Positions 55,033-62,848 of a DNA stretch of 64,000 bases are shown piece by piece. The DNA lies in contig JADJET010000022.1 in the NCBI GenBank assembly GCA_016708925.1, positions 62,001-126,000 on the forward strand, in the 5' to 3' direction. Numbering within the stretch: position 1 is the first letter of the stretch; each line of letters begins with the position of its first letter. Below the pieces are notes generated by a model. That model was not told the DNA's origin. It did no database searches and was given only the letters and a program-made list of their open reading frames with translations. The DNA is from Gammaproteobacteria bacterium (lineage in GTDB: Bacteria; Pseudomonadota; Gammaproteobacteria; Pseudomonadales; Porticoccaceae). The translations under genes and the position numbers were made by a program.

Positions 55033-55449
55033 TCAGTCTTCGCGCTCGTACTCCCCCTCGATGACCCCGGAGTCGCGCCGCGCCGGCGCACCGCGCAGCG
55101 GTTGCGCCGAGGCCAGCAGACGCCGCACCAGCCGCGCCCGCAGCGCCGGGATCAGCGCCAGCAGCGCCAGTACGTCGGTGAGAAATCCGGGGATCAGCAA
55201 CAACAGACCCGCCACCGCCAGCACCATGCCGTCCAGCACCGCCGCGGTAGGTTCCTCGCCGCGCGCCACCCGGGCACGGACCCGCGCCAGGGTCTGGAAG
55301 CCCTGCCGCTTCAGAATGGCGATACCCAGCATTGCCGAGAGCACCACCAGGCCGATCGTAAGTCCCGCGCCGATGGCGGCGCCCACGCGAATCAGCACCC
55401 AGAGTTCGAGGATGGGGAAGACCACAAACAGCAATGGGAGTAACGGCAA
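55033..55449 (-). CDS. fxsA: FxsA family membrane protein
   Basis: 138 residues from a TTG. Two membrane helices, GAGLTIGLVVLSAMLGIAIL and MVLAVAGLLLLIPGFLTDVL, around a R-R/K-Q-G-F motif (KRQGFQTLARVRARV). FxsA suppresses F-exclusion of phage T7 in E. coli and is generally encoded beside groES, as here, on the same strand. Confidence 0.92.
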   Translation of the reverse strand: MPLLPLLFVVFPILELWVLIRVGAAIGAGLTIGLVVLSAMLGIAILKRQGFQTLARVRARVARGEEPTAAVLDGMVLAVAGLLLLIPGFLTDVLALLALIPALRARLVRRLLASAQPLRGAPARRDSGVIEGEYERED

Positions 55450-55569
55450 GGGCGATCCAGAGGAGTGAGCGCGGAGCTACGGAAGTGGGGGCGCGGGACG
55501 GACTTTGCAACCCCGGTGGCCACCCGCGACGCAATTCAGTAAGGTGGCCGCTTTGTCGCGCCCGCTGCC

Positions 55570-56823
55570 ATGCTACCGCTCCGCCAGCGCGGGATTTTCA
55601 ACCGCCGCCTCCTCATCTGTCTGTTCACCGGCTTTGCCTCCGGCCTGCCGCTCTATGTGCTGATCTCACTGGTACCGGCCTGGCTGCGCCGCGAGGACGT
55701 GGAACTGCGGGACATCGGCCTGTTCGCGCTCATCGGCTTGCCCTACGCGTGGAAGTTTGTGTGGGCACCGCTGCTCGAACGCTTCCCGCTGCCACTGCTC
55801 GGCCGCCGTCGCGGCTGGATGCTGGCGAGCCAGATCGGCACCCTCGTCGCCATCGCCGCACTGCCCCGCCTCGATCCCCACGCGCAACTCGGCATGATCG
55901 CCGCGCTGTGCGCGCTGATTGCCTTCCTGAGCGCAACCCAGGACATCGTCATCGACGCCTACCGGCGCGAACTGCTGCCGGATGCCGAACTCGGCTTGGG
56001 CAACGCCCTGCACGTCAATCTCTACCGGCTGTCCGGACTGATCCCCGGCTCGCTGGCGCTGATCCTCGCCGACCAATTGCCCTGGGGTCCGGTGTTCGCC
56101 ATCACCGCCGCCTTCATGCTCGTTGCCATCGGCCTCACCCTCAGCATCGCCGAGCCGACCCACGCCGCGCCGCCGCCGGCGACATTGCGGGAATCCGTGG
56201 TGGAACCCTTCCGCGAGTTTTTCGGCCGCGACGGCACCCGCAGTGCCTTGGCGATGCTCGCCTTCCTGGTGCTCTACAAACTGGGCGACAACCTGGCCAC
56301 GGCGCTCGCCACTCCGTTTTACCTCGACCTGGGTTTCACCCTGTCGCAAATCGGGATCGTGGCGAAACACGCCGCGCTCTGGCCCATGATCGTCGGCAGT
56401 CTGGCCGGCGGTCTGTTGATGCTCCGCATCGGCATCAACCGCGCCCTGTGGATCTTCGGCGCCATTCAGATTGTTTCGATTTTCGGCTTTGCGGTGCTGG
56501 CGCGGGTCGGCCATGAACTCTGGCTGCTGGCGGTCGCCATCGGCTTCGAATACCTCGGCGTGGGCCTGGGCGCCGCGGCGCTGATCGCCTTCATGGCGCG
56601 GGCCACCACGGCGCACACCGCCACCCAGCTCGCCCTGTTCACTGCGCTCGCCGCCCTGCCGCGCACCGCGATCAACGCCGGCGCGGGCTTCGTGGTCGAA
56701 GCCGTCGGCTGGGAAAACTTCTTTTATCTCTGCGCCCTGCTGTCCGTACCCGGTATGTTGCTGCTGCCCATGGTCGCGCCCTGGAACTCGCAAGACCATC
56801 TGCAACCCGAGACGGGTCGATGA
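55570..56823 (+). CDS. ampG: AmpG-family muropeptide permease (MFS)
   Basis: 417 residues and about 12 helices. The N-terminus LICLFTGFASGLPLYVLISL and the loop motif SATQDIVIDAYRRELLP are typical of AmpG, which imports GlcNAc-anhydroMurNAc peptides for cell-wall recycling. ampD (58175) removes the peptide from these products, so two steps of the recycling path are within 3 kb. Its stop overlaps the next gene by 4 bases. Confidence 0.93.
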   Translation: MLPLRQRGIFNRRLLICLFTGFASGLPLYVLISLVPAWLRREDVELRDIGLFALIGLPYAWKFVWAPLLERFPLPLLGRRRGWMLASQIGTLVAIAALPRLDPHAQLGMIAALCALIAFLSATQDIVIDAYRRELLPDAELGLGNALHVNLYRLSGLIPGSLALILADQLPWGPVFAITAAFMLVAIGLTLSIAEPTHAAPPPATLRESVVEPFREFFGRDGTRSALAMLAFLVLYKLGDNLATALATPFYLDLGFTLSQIGIVAKHAALWPMIVGSLAGGLLMLRIGINRALWIFGAIQIVSIFGFAVLARVGHELWLLAVAIGFEYLGVGLGAAALIAFMARATTAHTATQLALFTALAALPRTAINAGAGFVVEAVGWENFFYLCALLSVPGMLLLPMVAPWNSQDHLQPETGR

Positions 56824-57356
56824 CCCGCCTCTACACCCGCAGCGGCGACGTCGGCGAGACCGGCCTCGCCGACGGCAGCCGGCGGCGCAAGGACGACGCC
56901 CGCATCCAGGCGCTGGGCAGCGTGGACGAGTGCAACGCGCAACTGGGTGTGCTGCTCGCAGAATTCGCACCGGACGATCCCCTGCTGACCCGGCTCGCGC
57001 CCGTGCAGCACCGGCTGTTCGACCTCGGTGCGACCCTGGCCGGCGCGCCCGCAACCCTGGCAGCGTCGGATATCGACGCGCTGGAACGGGCCATTGACGA
57101 CCTTTGCGCCGCACTGCCGCCGCTGCGCCAGTTTGTGCTCCCCGGCGGCAGCAGCGCTGCGGCACTGGCCCATGTGGTGCGCGCCGTGTGCCGGCGCGCC
57201 GAGCGGGATCTGGTCGCCGCCGCGACCGCTGAAGCACTGCCGCCCGAACTCGGCCGTTACCTCAACCGGCTCTCGGACCTGCTGTTCGCCGTCGCCCGTA
57301 CACTCGCGGCGCGCGCCGGCGGCGATGTGGTGTGGCAGCCGCGCAACGGGCGCTGA
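56820..57356 (+). CDS. ATP:cob(I)alamin adenosyltransferase, PduO type
   Basis: 178 residues, start overlapping the ampG stop (ATGA). RLYTRSGDVGETGLADGSRR is the ATP-binding N-terminal motif, followed by KDDARIQALGSVDECNAQLG. The RAVCRRAERDLV helix carries the conserved Arg and Glu. Makes adenosylcobalamin from reduced cobalamin. No B12-dependent enzyme is in the window. Confidence 0.94.
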   Translation: MTRLYTRSGDVGETGLADGSRRRKDDARIQALGSVDECNAQLGVLLAEFAPDDPLLTRLAPVQHRLFDLGATLAGAPATLAASDIDALERAIDDLCAALPPLRQFVLPGGSSAAALAHVVRAVCRRAERDLVAAATAEALPPELGRYLNRLSDLLFAVARTLAARAGGDVVWQPRNGR

Positions 57357-57371
57357 CCAGCCCACCTGACT

Positions 57372-58178
57372 TCAGAAAATCACCAGTAACAGCGCCGCGA
57401 CCACCAGCCAGCCCAGTACCGCGCGGCGGAAAATCTCATCCAGCGCGCGCACCTGGGTCGCCAGTCCCGCTTCCGGCGTCAGGCCCTCGGGCAGCGGTTC
57501 GAACGCGGCCTCGACATAGGCTCCCGCCACCCGGGCCGCATTGGTACCCGTCAACAGCGATTCCGCCCAGACGCCCATCCCGCGCCCCGGATGCCCGCTC
57601 AGCACCACCACGAAACCAAAGGCGCGCAGCGCCGGCCACTCAAGCCACGCCAGCAGCCGCGCGGCGCCCGCGCTGCTCGTCGCAACGCGCTCCAGGCAGC
57701 GATAGGCCAGCGCGCCGGGCGCGCCCAGCAGCGCAAACCAGAACAGCACGGCGAACCACTCGCGCAAAAAGCGCAACGCCAGCTTTTCCCGGGTGGCCGC
57801 ACGCAGCCCGGCGGGATCCTGGATTTCACCGGCGGTTTCATGATCGGCGAGATCGTCAAGACGATGCAGCGCACCCTGAAGGTCGCCGCGCCCACTGTCC
57901 TCGGCGAGCGCCGCGAGCGTTGGCCGCCAGTCGGTGCCGCCCAGGCAATTCGCCAGCACTGCCAGCCCGATGACAAGGCCCACCGACCCCCAGAGCCAGG
58001 CGCCGCCCAGCCACAGCAACAATGCCACCAGCACCGCGGGCACACCTGCTGCCGGCAGCCAGCGCAACGCGCCCCCGGTATCGTCCATGACGGGGTTCCA
58101 GCGCGCGGGCCAGGCCAGCGCGCCCGGCGGCCGGCGCTGGCGCCACAGCACCACGAGCAACATAACGATGAGTTTCAT
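57372..58178 (-). CDS. ampE: AmpE-like membrane protein
   Basis: 268 residues from an ATG overlapping the ampD stop (ATGA). MKLIVMLLVVLWRQRRPPG is the AmpE start, and RFLREWFAVLFWFALLGAPG with the following YRCLERVA matches the CobD/AmpE fold. About four or five membrane helices. Co-transcribed with ampD; its biochemical role is unclear. Confidence 0.93.
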   Translation of the reverse strand: MKLIVMLLVVLWRQRRPPGALAWPARWNPVMDDTGGALRWLPAAGVPAVLVALLLWLGGAWLWGSVGLVIGLAVLANCLGGTDWRPTLAALAEDSGRGDLQGALHRLDDLADHETAGEIQDPAGLRAATREKLALRFLREWFAVLFWFALLGAPGALAYRCLERVATSSAGAARLLAWLEWPALRAFGFVVVLSGHPGRGMGVWAESLLTGTNAARVAGAYVEAAFEPLPEGLTPEAGLATQVRALDEIFRRAVLGWLVVAALLLVIF

Positions 58179-58741
58179 GGAGTTGACTCCCGTTCCAGCA
58201 GGGTACGCAGACGGCACCAGTCAAAACCCGGCCCGGGATCGGTTTTGCGCCCGGGTGCGATGTCGCAGTGGCCGACGATACGCTGCGGCGCGAGCGCCGG
58301 GTAGCGCCGCAGCAGGATCGCGGTCGTGGCGGCAAGTACCCGCATCTGCGCCTCTGTATAACCGGAAGTGTCGGTACCTTCCAGCTCGATGCCCAGCGCA
58401 AAATCGTTGCAATCGGGACGCCCGGCAAAACGCGACCGGCCGGCGTGCCAGGCACGATCGCCGAACGCCACGAACTGGGTCAGCACGCCACCGCGGTCGA
58501 TCAACAGATGCGCCGACACCCGTAGTCCCGCCAGCTCGGCAAATGCCGGGTGCGCACCGCTGTCGAGCTGATTCAGAAACAATTGCGCCACTGCCGCGCC
58601 GCCAAACTGGCCCGGCGGCAACGAAATGTTGTGGATCACCAGCAGCGAGATTTCGCCGTGCGGTCGCACATCGAAATTGGGCGACGGCAGGTGACGCGCG
58701 CCCATGAGCCAACCCCGGGGATCGATTGCAGAATCCATCAT
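58175..58741 (-). CDS. ampD: 1,6-anhydro-N-acetylmuramyl-L-alanine amidase AmpD
   Basis: 188 residues from the ATG at 58741. Zn ligands: His in LLVIHNISLPPG near residue 36, His and Asp in IVGHCDIAPGRKTDPGPGFDW near residue 155. GARHLPSPNFDVRP aligns with the E. coli AmpD N-terminus. Cytoplasmic enzyme that cleaves the peptide from anhydromuropeptides, keeping beta-lactamase induction low. No ampR/ampC pair is in the window. Confidence 0.96.
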   Translation of the reverse strand: MMDSAIDPRGWLMGARHLPSPNFDVRPHGEISLLVIHNISLPPGQFGGAAVAQLFLNQLDSGAHPAFAELAGLRVSAHLLIDRGGVLTQFVAFGDRAWHAGRSRFAGRPDCNDFALGIELEGTDTSGYTEAQMRVLAATTAILLRRYPALAPQRIVGHCDIAPGRKTDPGPGFDWCRLRTLLERESTP

Positions 58742-58866
58742 GGCAACAGGAATCGCCGACACGGTTCCAGACTACGCCACGGCCCGGAGTTTGGCCATCA
58801 CATACGCCCGTCGGCCGGCGCGGGGACCACGAACGGAGTCGTGATATTCAGGGCACGTCTCGACAC

Positions 58867-60936
58867 TCAACCGCAGTCCACCGCAATGCGACTGCGCGCC
58901 TGGGCGAGCGCCCGGTCAAAGAAGTGCGCGTTATCGAGCGCGATCGCGCTCCCCTCTCGCAACGCCAGCGCCAACCGCAACCGCGGCAACTGCCGCACCA
59001 CGGTCCCATCCGGGTCGCCGAACACATGCGTATCGGCGGGCTGGACCACGCCCAGCAGCCGGGCCCGGCACCGATGGGCTTCAGCATCGCGAAACTCGAC
59101 CCAGACCCCAGGACGCAGCGCATCGGCACGCCCCAGGTCGATTTCGTCCAGGTCCGCGGAAAAGTCGTTCGCGACCGGCGCCATGTCCCCCGGCAACGCC
59201 AACTGAAGACCGTCCACCGTAACCAGAAGTCGCGGATCGTTGAGCTCGCGGGCTTCCGCCAGGGTCAGTACCAGACTGGGTGGCACCGGGCTCGGCTGCG
59301 CATCCCCGCCCAGGCACAGGCGCAGGCCATCCAGCAGGCAGCGCGCCTCGAAGCGGTCAAACGCGATGGCATCGAGACGGGCAGCCACAGTTTCCAGCAA
59401 CCGCGTGACCAACTCCTGATCAGGCTCGGCGTCCCCCATCACCCCGACCAGCTGATCCAGCAGATGAACCGCCCCGCGCCATTGCGACGACTGCTCGCCA
59501 TAGGTGAACCAGGCATCAAAGAGTACGCGGCACCAGCCGTGCTCAAGCATGTCGATCAGCGCCAGCGGGTAGCGGCGCCCCTTCAGGTGGCTATCCAGAA
59601 GCCGCGCCACCCGTGCGTGCGCGGCATCGGTCCGTTCCTGGACGGAAGCTGCGCGCAAGGCGGGTTCGGCGCGCAGCTCGGCCCGCTCGCGCTCCCGATC
59701 CGCCCGCGCAACAAATTCAATCAACAGCATCGCCAACCGGCTTGTATCGGCGCGCGCTTCCGTCAACCGGCGAATCGCCGCGTCGGCGCACCGAAACAAT
59801 TCCTGGTCGGCATAATCTTCCATGTGCAGGAAATCGGTCGCCGCGACGATAATTTCCTGGAGCAAACGCCGCGCCGGATGCAGCGGTTTGGCCAGGAATG
59901 TCGGATCGGCGCTCGCGAGCGCCAGCACCGGAACCTCCGCCGCCGCCAGCAACTCGCCCAGCGCCGCCGTAATCCAGGTTCCGCTTGCCATCTCGTCAAA
60001 GAGCGCGTCAACCAACTGCACCAAGTGCACCACCTCGGGATCCAGCTCCGCCACGCTGCGCCCCTTCCGCAGCAGCGCGCCTTCGAGACGTGTTCCGATG
60101 CTCACGCGTCTACTGCCCGGCGTCGGCGCCGATCCGCACACGCCATCCAGCAACGCGCAGAGTTCCGCGCCTGGCGCGGCGCCGTCGATTTCAGGCGCCG
60201 CCACTTCGGATGACACGACCCCGGACGCCGCACTGGCGCCGACCACCGCCGCCGACTCCGCAGCCGGTACGCGCCGGCTGACCCAGGTGCGGGATACGGC
60301 CAGCCCGGGTTCCATGCCGGAATGCCCGGCGGCGCCGCGCGGCGTCACGCCCAGTTCATCGAGCAACGCATCCGCCTGCGCGACGACACCGGGCAAGGTC
60401 CGCGACTGGGTTTCATGGCAGGCGCGCAGGATCGCCAACCGCGCCTGCGGCGCCAGCCCCAGACGGCCGATTTCCCGTGCCAGATGAGTGAGCATGAAAT
60501 GCGGCGTCAGCGGAAACTCCCGCGGCGTCAGCGTCGCGCCACACAGGGCCTCCACGCGCCCGAGAAGCCGCCCCAGTACTTCGCGCATGGGCTCCGTCGC
60601 CGCGGCGGCCATGGAGTCGATCGCGATGATTTCCTCCAGTTCTTCGTCCGAGACCAGACCCTGCGCCGCGTCCGAGGCGCCGGCCGAGCGCTCGCCCAAC
60701 GCGGTGAAAGCGCTGTCGACGCAGCCCAGCAGTGCGTCGGCCACGCCGCGGCGAGCGCCATGCCAAAGTCGCATCGCATCCAGATATCGCGTTTGTGCAT
60801 CGGCATCCGGGGCGGCTGTGGTCAACTCGAATAAATTGTCGTTGGCACACGCCACGCAGGCCGCCATACCGCTGGCCATGAACTGCCGGGCGCGCTCCCG
60901 AAGCATGCGCAATGCAGCCTGACACCTCACGGTCAT
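58867..60936 (-). CDS. DUF1631 family protein
   Basis: 689 residues from the ATG at 60936; the frame is open 117 codons further upstream but overlaps the intergenic REP region and lacks family features. Long helical domain with LVSDEELEEIIAIDSMAAAA, REFPLTPHFMLTHLAREIG and a C-terminal KDTWVEFRDAE-like beta part (PGVWVEFRDAEAHRC). The nadC-DUF1631-ampD arrangement is known in pseudomonads. Function is uncharacterised. Confidence 0.85.
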   Translation of the reverse strand: MTVRCQAALRMLRERARQFMASGMAACVACANDNLFELTTAAPDADAQTRYLDAMRLWHGARRGVADALLGCVDSAFTALGERSAGASDAAQGLVSDEELEEIIAIDSMAAAATEPMREVLGRLLGRVEALCGATLTPREFPLTPHFMLTHLAREIGRLGLAPQARLAILRACHETQSRTLPGVVAQADALLDELGVTPRGAAGHSGMEPGLAVSRTWVSRRVPAAESAAVVGASAASGVVSSEVAAPEIDGAAPGAELCALLDGVCGSAPTPGSRRVSIGTRLEGALLRKGRSVAELDPEVVHLVQLVDALFDEMASGTWITAALGELLAAAEVPVLALASADPTFLAKPLHPARRLLQEIIVAATDFLHMEDYADQELFRCADAAIRRLTEARADTSRLAMLLIEFVARADRERERAELRAEPALRAASVQERTDAAHARVARLLDSHLKGRRYPLALIDMLEHGWCRVLFDAWFTYGEQSSQWRGAVHLLDQLVGVMGDAEPDQELVTRLLETVAARLDAIAFDRFEARCLLDGLRLCLGGDAQPSPVPPSLVLTLAEARELNDPRLLVTVDGLQLALPGDMAPVANDFSADLDEIDLGRADALRPGVWVEFRDAEAHRCRARLLGVVQPADTHVFGDPDGTVVRQLPRLRLALALREGSAIALDNAHFFDRALAQARSRIAVDCG

Positions 60937-61133
60937 CGCGACGCTTCCAGCGCGTGGCGGATCTTGTGCTGGCCGGGCAGCCATCGGTAATTCACATGCA
61001 AACCGTTTAATAATCAAAATGTTGCGGCGATCTTTGAATATTTCGAGCAAGCCTGTCAAGGCACCTTTCCGCAGCGCTTGACCGCCCGATGCTCTGGTGA
61101 GCGCCGCAGATTGCGCTTCGCTGTCGCGGAGTC

Positions 61134-61162
61134 GTAGGGCGGATAAGCGCAGCGCATCCGCC
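61134..61162 (+). repeat. REP-like palindromic repeat, copy 2
   Basis: GTAGGGCGGATAAGCGCAGC then GCATCCGCC. Lies in the 362-base gap between the DUF1631 gene and nadC, which otherwise has no gene. Confidence 0.75.
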
Positions 61163-61298
61163 AAGACTGCTCCCCGGCAAAAAACCGCAAGCCGATGCCA
61201 CCCGAGCACCCATCGCCTGCCATCCCGCCGGGGGCTGATCCGCCAACCCCTGTCCGGCAGACACCTATAATGGCCCGGTTGACCCACGGACCGCGATC

Positions 61299-62147
61299 AT
61301 GACCCTGGACCCGGAACTGCGCGCCGACCGCGACCGCCTCGTGACCCAAGCGCTGGCGGAGGACATCGGCGACGGCGACCTCACCGCGCAACTGATCCCC
61401 GCCGGCACCGCCGCGCGCGCGCGCATCATCACCCGCGAAGACGCCGTGCTGTGCGGCATTCCCTGGGCCGAGGCGGTGTTCGCCCGCCTCGACCCCGCCA
61501 TCGATATCCGCTGGCTGGCCGCCGAGGGCGAGGATATCCGCGCCGACCAGACCCTGTGCGAACTCGCGGGCGACGCCCGCGCCCTGCTCACCGGCGAGCG
61601 CAGTGCGCTCAATTTTCTCCAGACCCTCTCCGGCACCGCCACCGCCGCGCGCCGCTACCGCGACCTCGCCGCCGGCACCGGCGTCACCGTTCTCGACACC
61701 CGCAAGACCATCCCCGGCCTGCGGCTGGCGCAGAAATACGCGGTGCGCGTCGGTGGCTGCCGCAATCACCGGATCGGCCTCCACGACGCCTTCCTGATCA
61801 AGGAAAACCACATCGCGGCCTGCGGCGGGATCGCCGAAGCAGTCGCCAGCGCACGCCGCATCGCGCCCGGCAAGCCGGTGGAAGTGGAGGTCGAAAACCT
61901 CGACGAGTGCCGGCAGGCGCTGGCCGCCGGCGCCGAGCGCATCATGCTCGACAACTTCACCCCGGCGGACATCGCCACCGCCGTCACCCTGCGCGGGGCG
62001 GGCACCACCGAATACGAGGTGTCCGGCAATATCGACGAGCAGTCGCTGCGCCGTTACGCGGCTGCGGGAGTGGATTTTATTTCGACCGGCGCGCTGACCA
62101 AGCACCTGAAAGCGGTCGATTTGTCGTTCCGGCTCACGCGGCAATAA
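61299..62147 (+). CDS. nadC: Nicotinate-nucleotide pyrophosphorylase (quinolinate phosphoribosyltransferase)
   Basis: 282 residues. QALAEDIGDGDLTAQLIP at the N-terminus, the substrate-binding LDTRKTIPGLRLAQKYAV near residue 130, the K-E-N-H in FLIKENHIAACGG, and the EVEVENLDECRQAL strand with ISTGALTKH. Forms NaMN from quinolinate and PRPP in de novo NAD synthesis. Complete and in the expected place beside DUF1631. Confidence 0.97.
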   Translation: MTLDPELRADRDRLVTQALAEDIGDGDLTAQLIPAGTAARARIITREDAVLCGIPWAEAVFARLDPAIDIRWLAAEGEDIRADQTLCELAGDARALLTGERSALNFLQTLSGTATAARRYRDLAAGTGVTVLDTRKTIPGLRLAQKYAVRVGGCRNHRIGLHDAFLIKENHIAACGGIAEAVASARRIAPGKPVEVEVENLDECRQALAAGAERIMLDNFTPADIATAVTLRGAGTTEYEVSGNIDEQSLRRYAAAGVDFISTGALTKHLKAVDLSFRLTRQ

Positions 62148-62159
62148 CGCCGCCACCCT

Positions 62160-62284
62160 CCGGCGCGGGGGGGGGGGGGGGGCGCCGGGCGGGGGGCCGC
62201 CCGGCCGGCGCCCCGCCGCGGGGGGGGCCCCGCCCCCCCCCCCCCCCCCGGGGCGGGGGCGCGGGCCCCCCCGCGGGGGGGGGC
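62160..62284. other. 125-base stretch with no A or T, 16-G and 17-C homopolymers
   Basis: From 62160 to 62284 the sequence contains only G and C, including a 16-base G-run at 62167-62182 and a 17-base C-run at 62233-62249. No coding capacity beyond Gly/Pro/Ala/Arg strings is implied. Likely an artefact or a hard-to-sequence locus, since neither flank shows such bias. It directly precedes the collapsed transporter remnant. Confidence 0.9.
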
Positions 62285-62317
62285 AACGCGCACGTCATTC
62301 CCGTGCGATCGCCATGG

Positions 62318-62662
62318 ATGCTTGCCGCACTCGCGCTGGCCGGCGCCTTTCTTACCATCGGCCTGCACTTCATTCCCCGGCGGAAACTGTCCCAGGGCTT
62401 CGGCGTCGGCAATGGCGTGCCGTCAAACTCGGTGGCGCACGCGCTCAACGAGAGTTTCGCCATCCCGGCGACGGCCACGGGCCTCGCGCTGATGATCGTG
62501 GTGGGGCTGGTGCTGATCGGCGCCATCACCAGCCTCGACTTCATCTGGCTGCTGGCCGATGTGATGAACGCGCTGATGGCCATTCCGAACCCGATCGCGC
62601 TCGTGCTGCTCTCACCGATCATCTTCTCCCCGACGCGGGAATACCGGGCCCGGCGCCCCTGA
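62318..62662 (+). pseudogene. Collapsed alanine/glycine:cation symporter (AGCS) remnant
   Basis: A 114-residue frame built of three pieces that normally lie far apart in an AGCS protein of about 450 residues. The first (LAGAFLTIGLHFIPRRKL) resembles the first-helix region. FGVGNGVPSNSVAHALNESF followed by IPATATGLALMIVVGLVLIG resembles the mid-protein segment with the V-Q-A-N-S-V-A-like motif. FIWLLADVMNALMAIPNPIA is the C-terminal segment. Roughly 100 and 220 residues are missing at the two junctions, while the frame is kept. Non-functional as a transporter by any known model. Confidence 0.6.
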
Positions 62663-62738
62663 CCGAGCGTGACGCCGGCCATCCATCCAATGCCCCGCGC
62701 GCAATTTCCCGTGTACCATCCACGCAGTCTCTGCCCCC

Positions 62739-62767
62739 GTAGGCCGGATAAGCGCAGCGCATCCGGC
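62739..62767 (+). repeat. REP-like palindromic repeat, copy 3
   Basis: GTAGGCCGGATAAGCGCAGC then GCATCCGGC. The C/G pair in the stem (GCCGGAT / ATCCGGC) differs from copies 1 and 2 by a compensatory change, which supports selection for the hairpin. Confidence 0.75.
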
Positions 62768-62848
62768 AAAGAAGACAAGGAACAACCCGATGCACGCAAC
62801 TCGCACCGACCACTCCCGGCCCCTCTCACTGGCGGCAACCGACCCCCA

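Noticed and set aside
62160..62284. A real G-quadruplex regulatory element
   Set aside because: Possible in principle, but the total absence of A and T over 125 bases is more consistent with a data artefact, so it is reported only as an anomaly.
61451..62662. A 403-codon frame covering nadC, the GC-only stretch and the transporter remnant
   Set aside because: The first part is out of frame with nadC and reads as Arg/Pro/Ala noise, and the GC stretch gives Gly/Pro runs. Only the last 114 codons carry a recognisable family.
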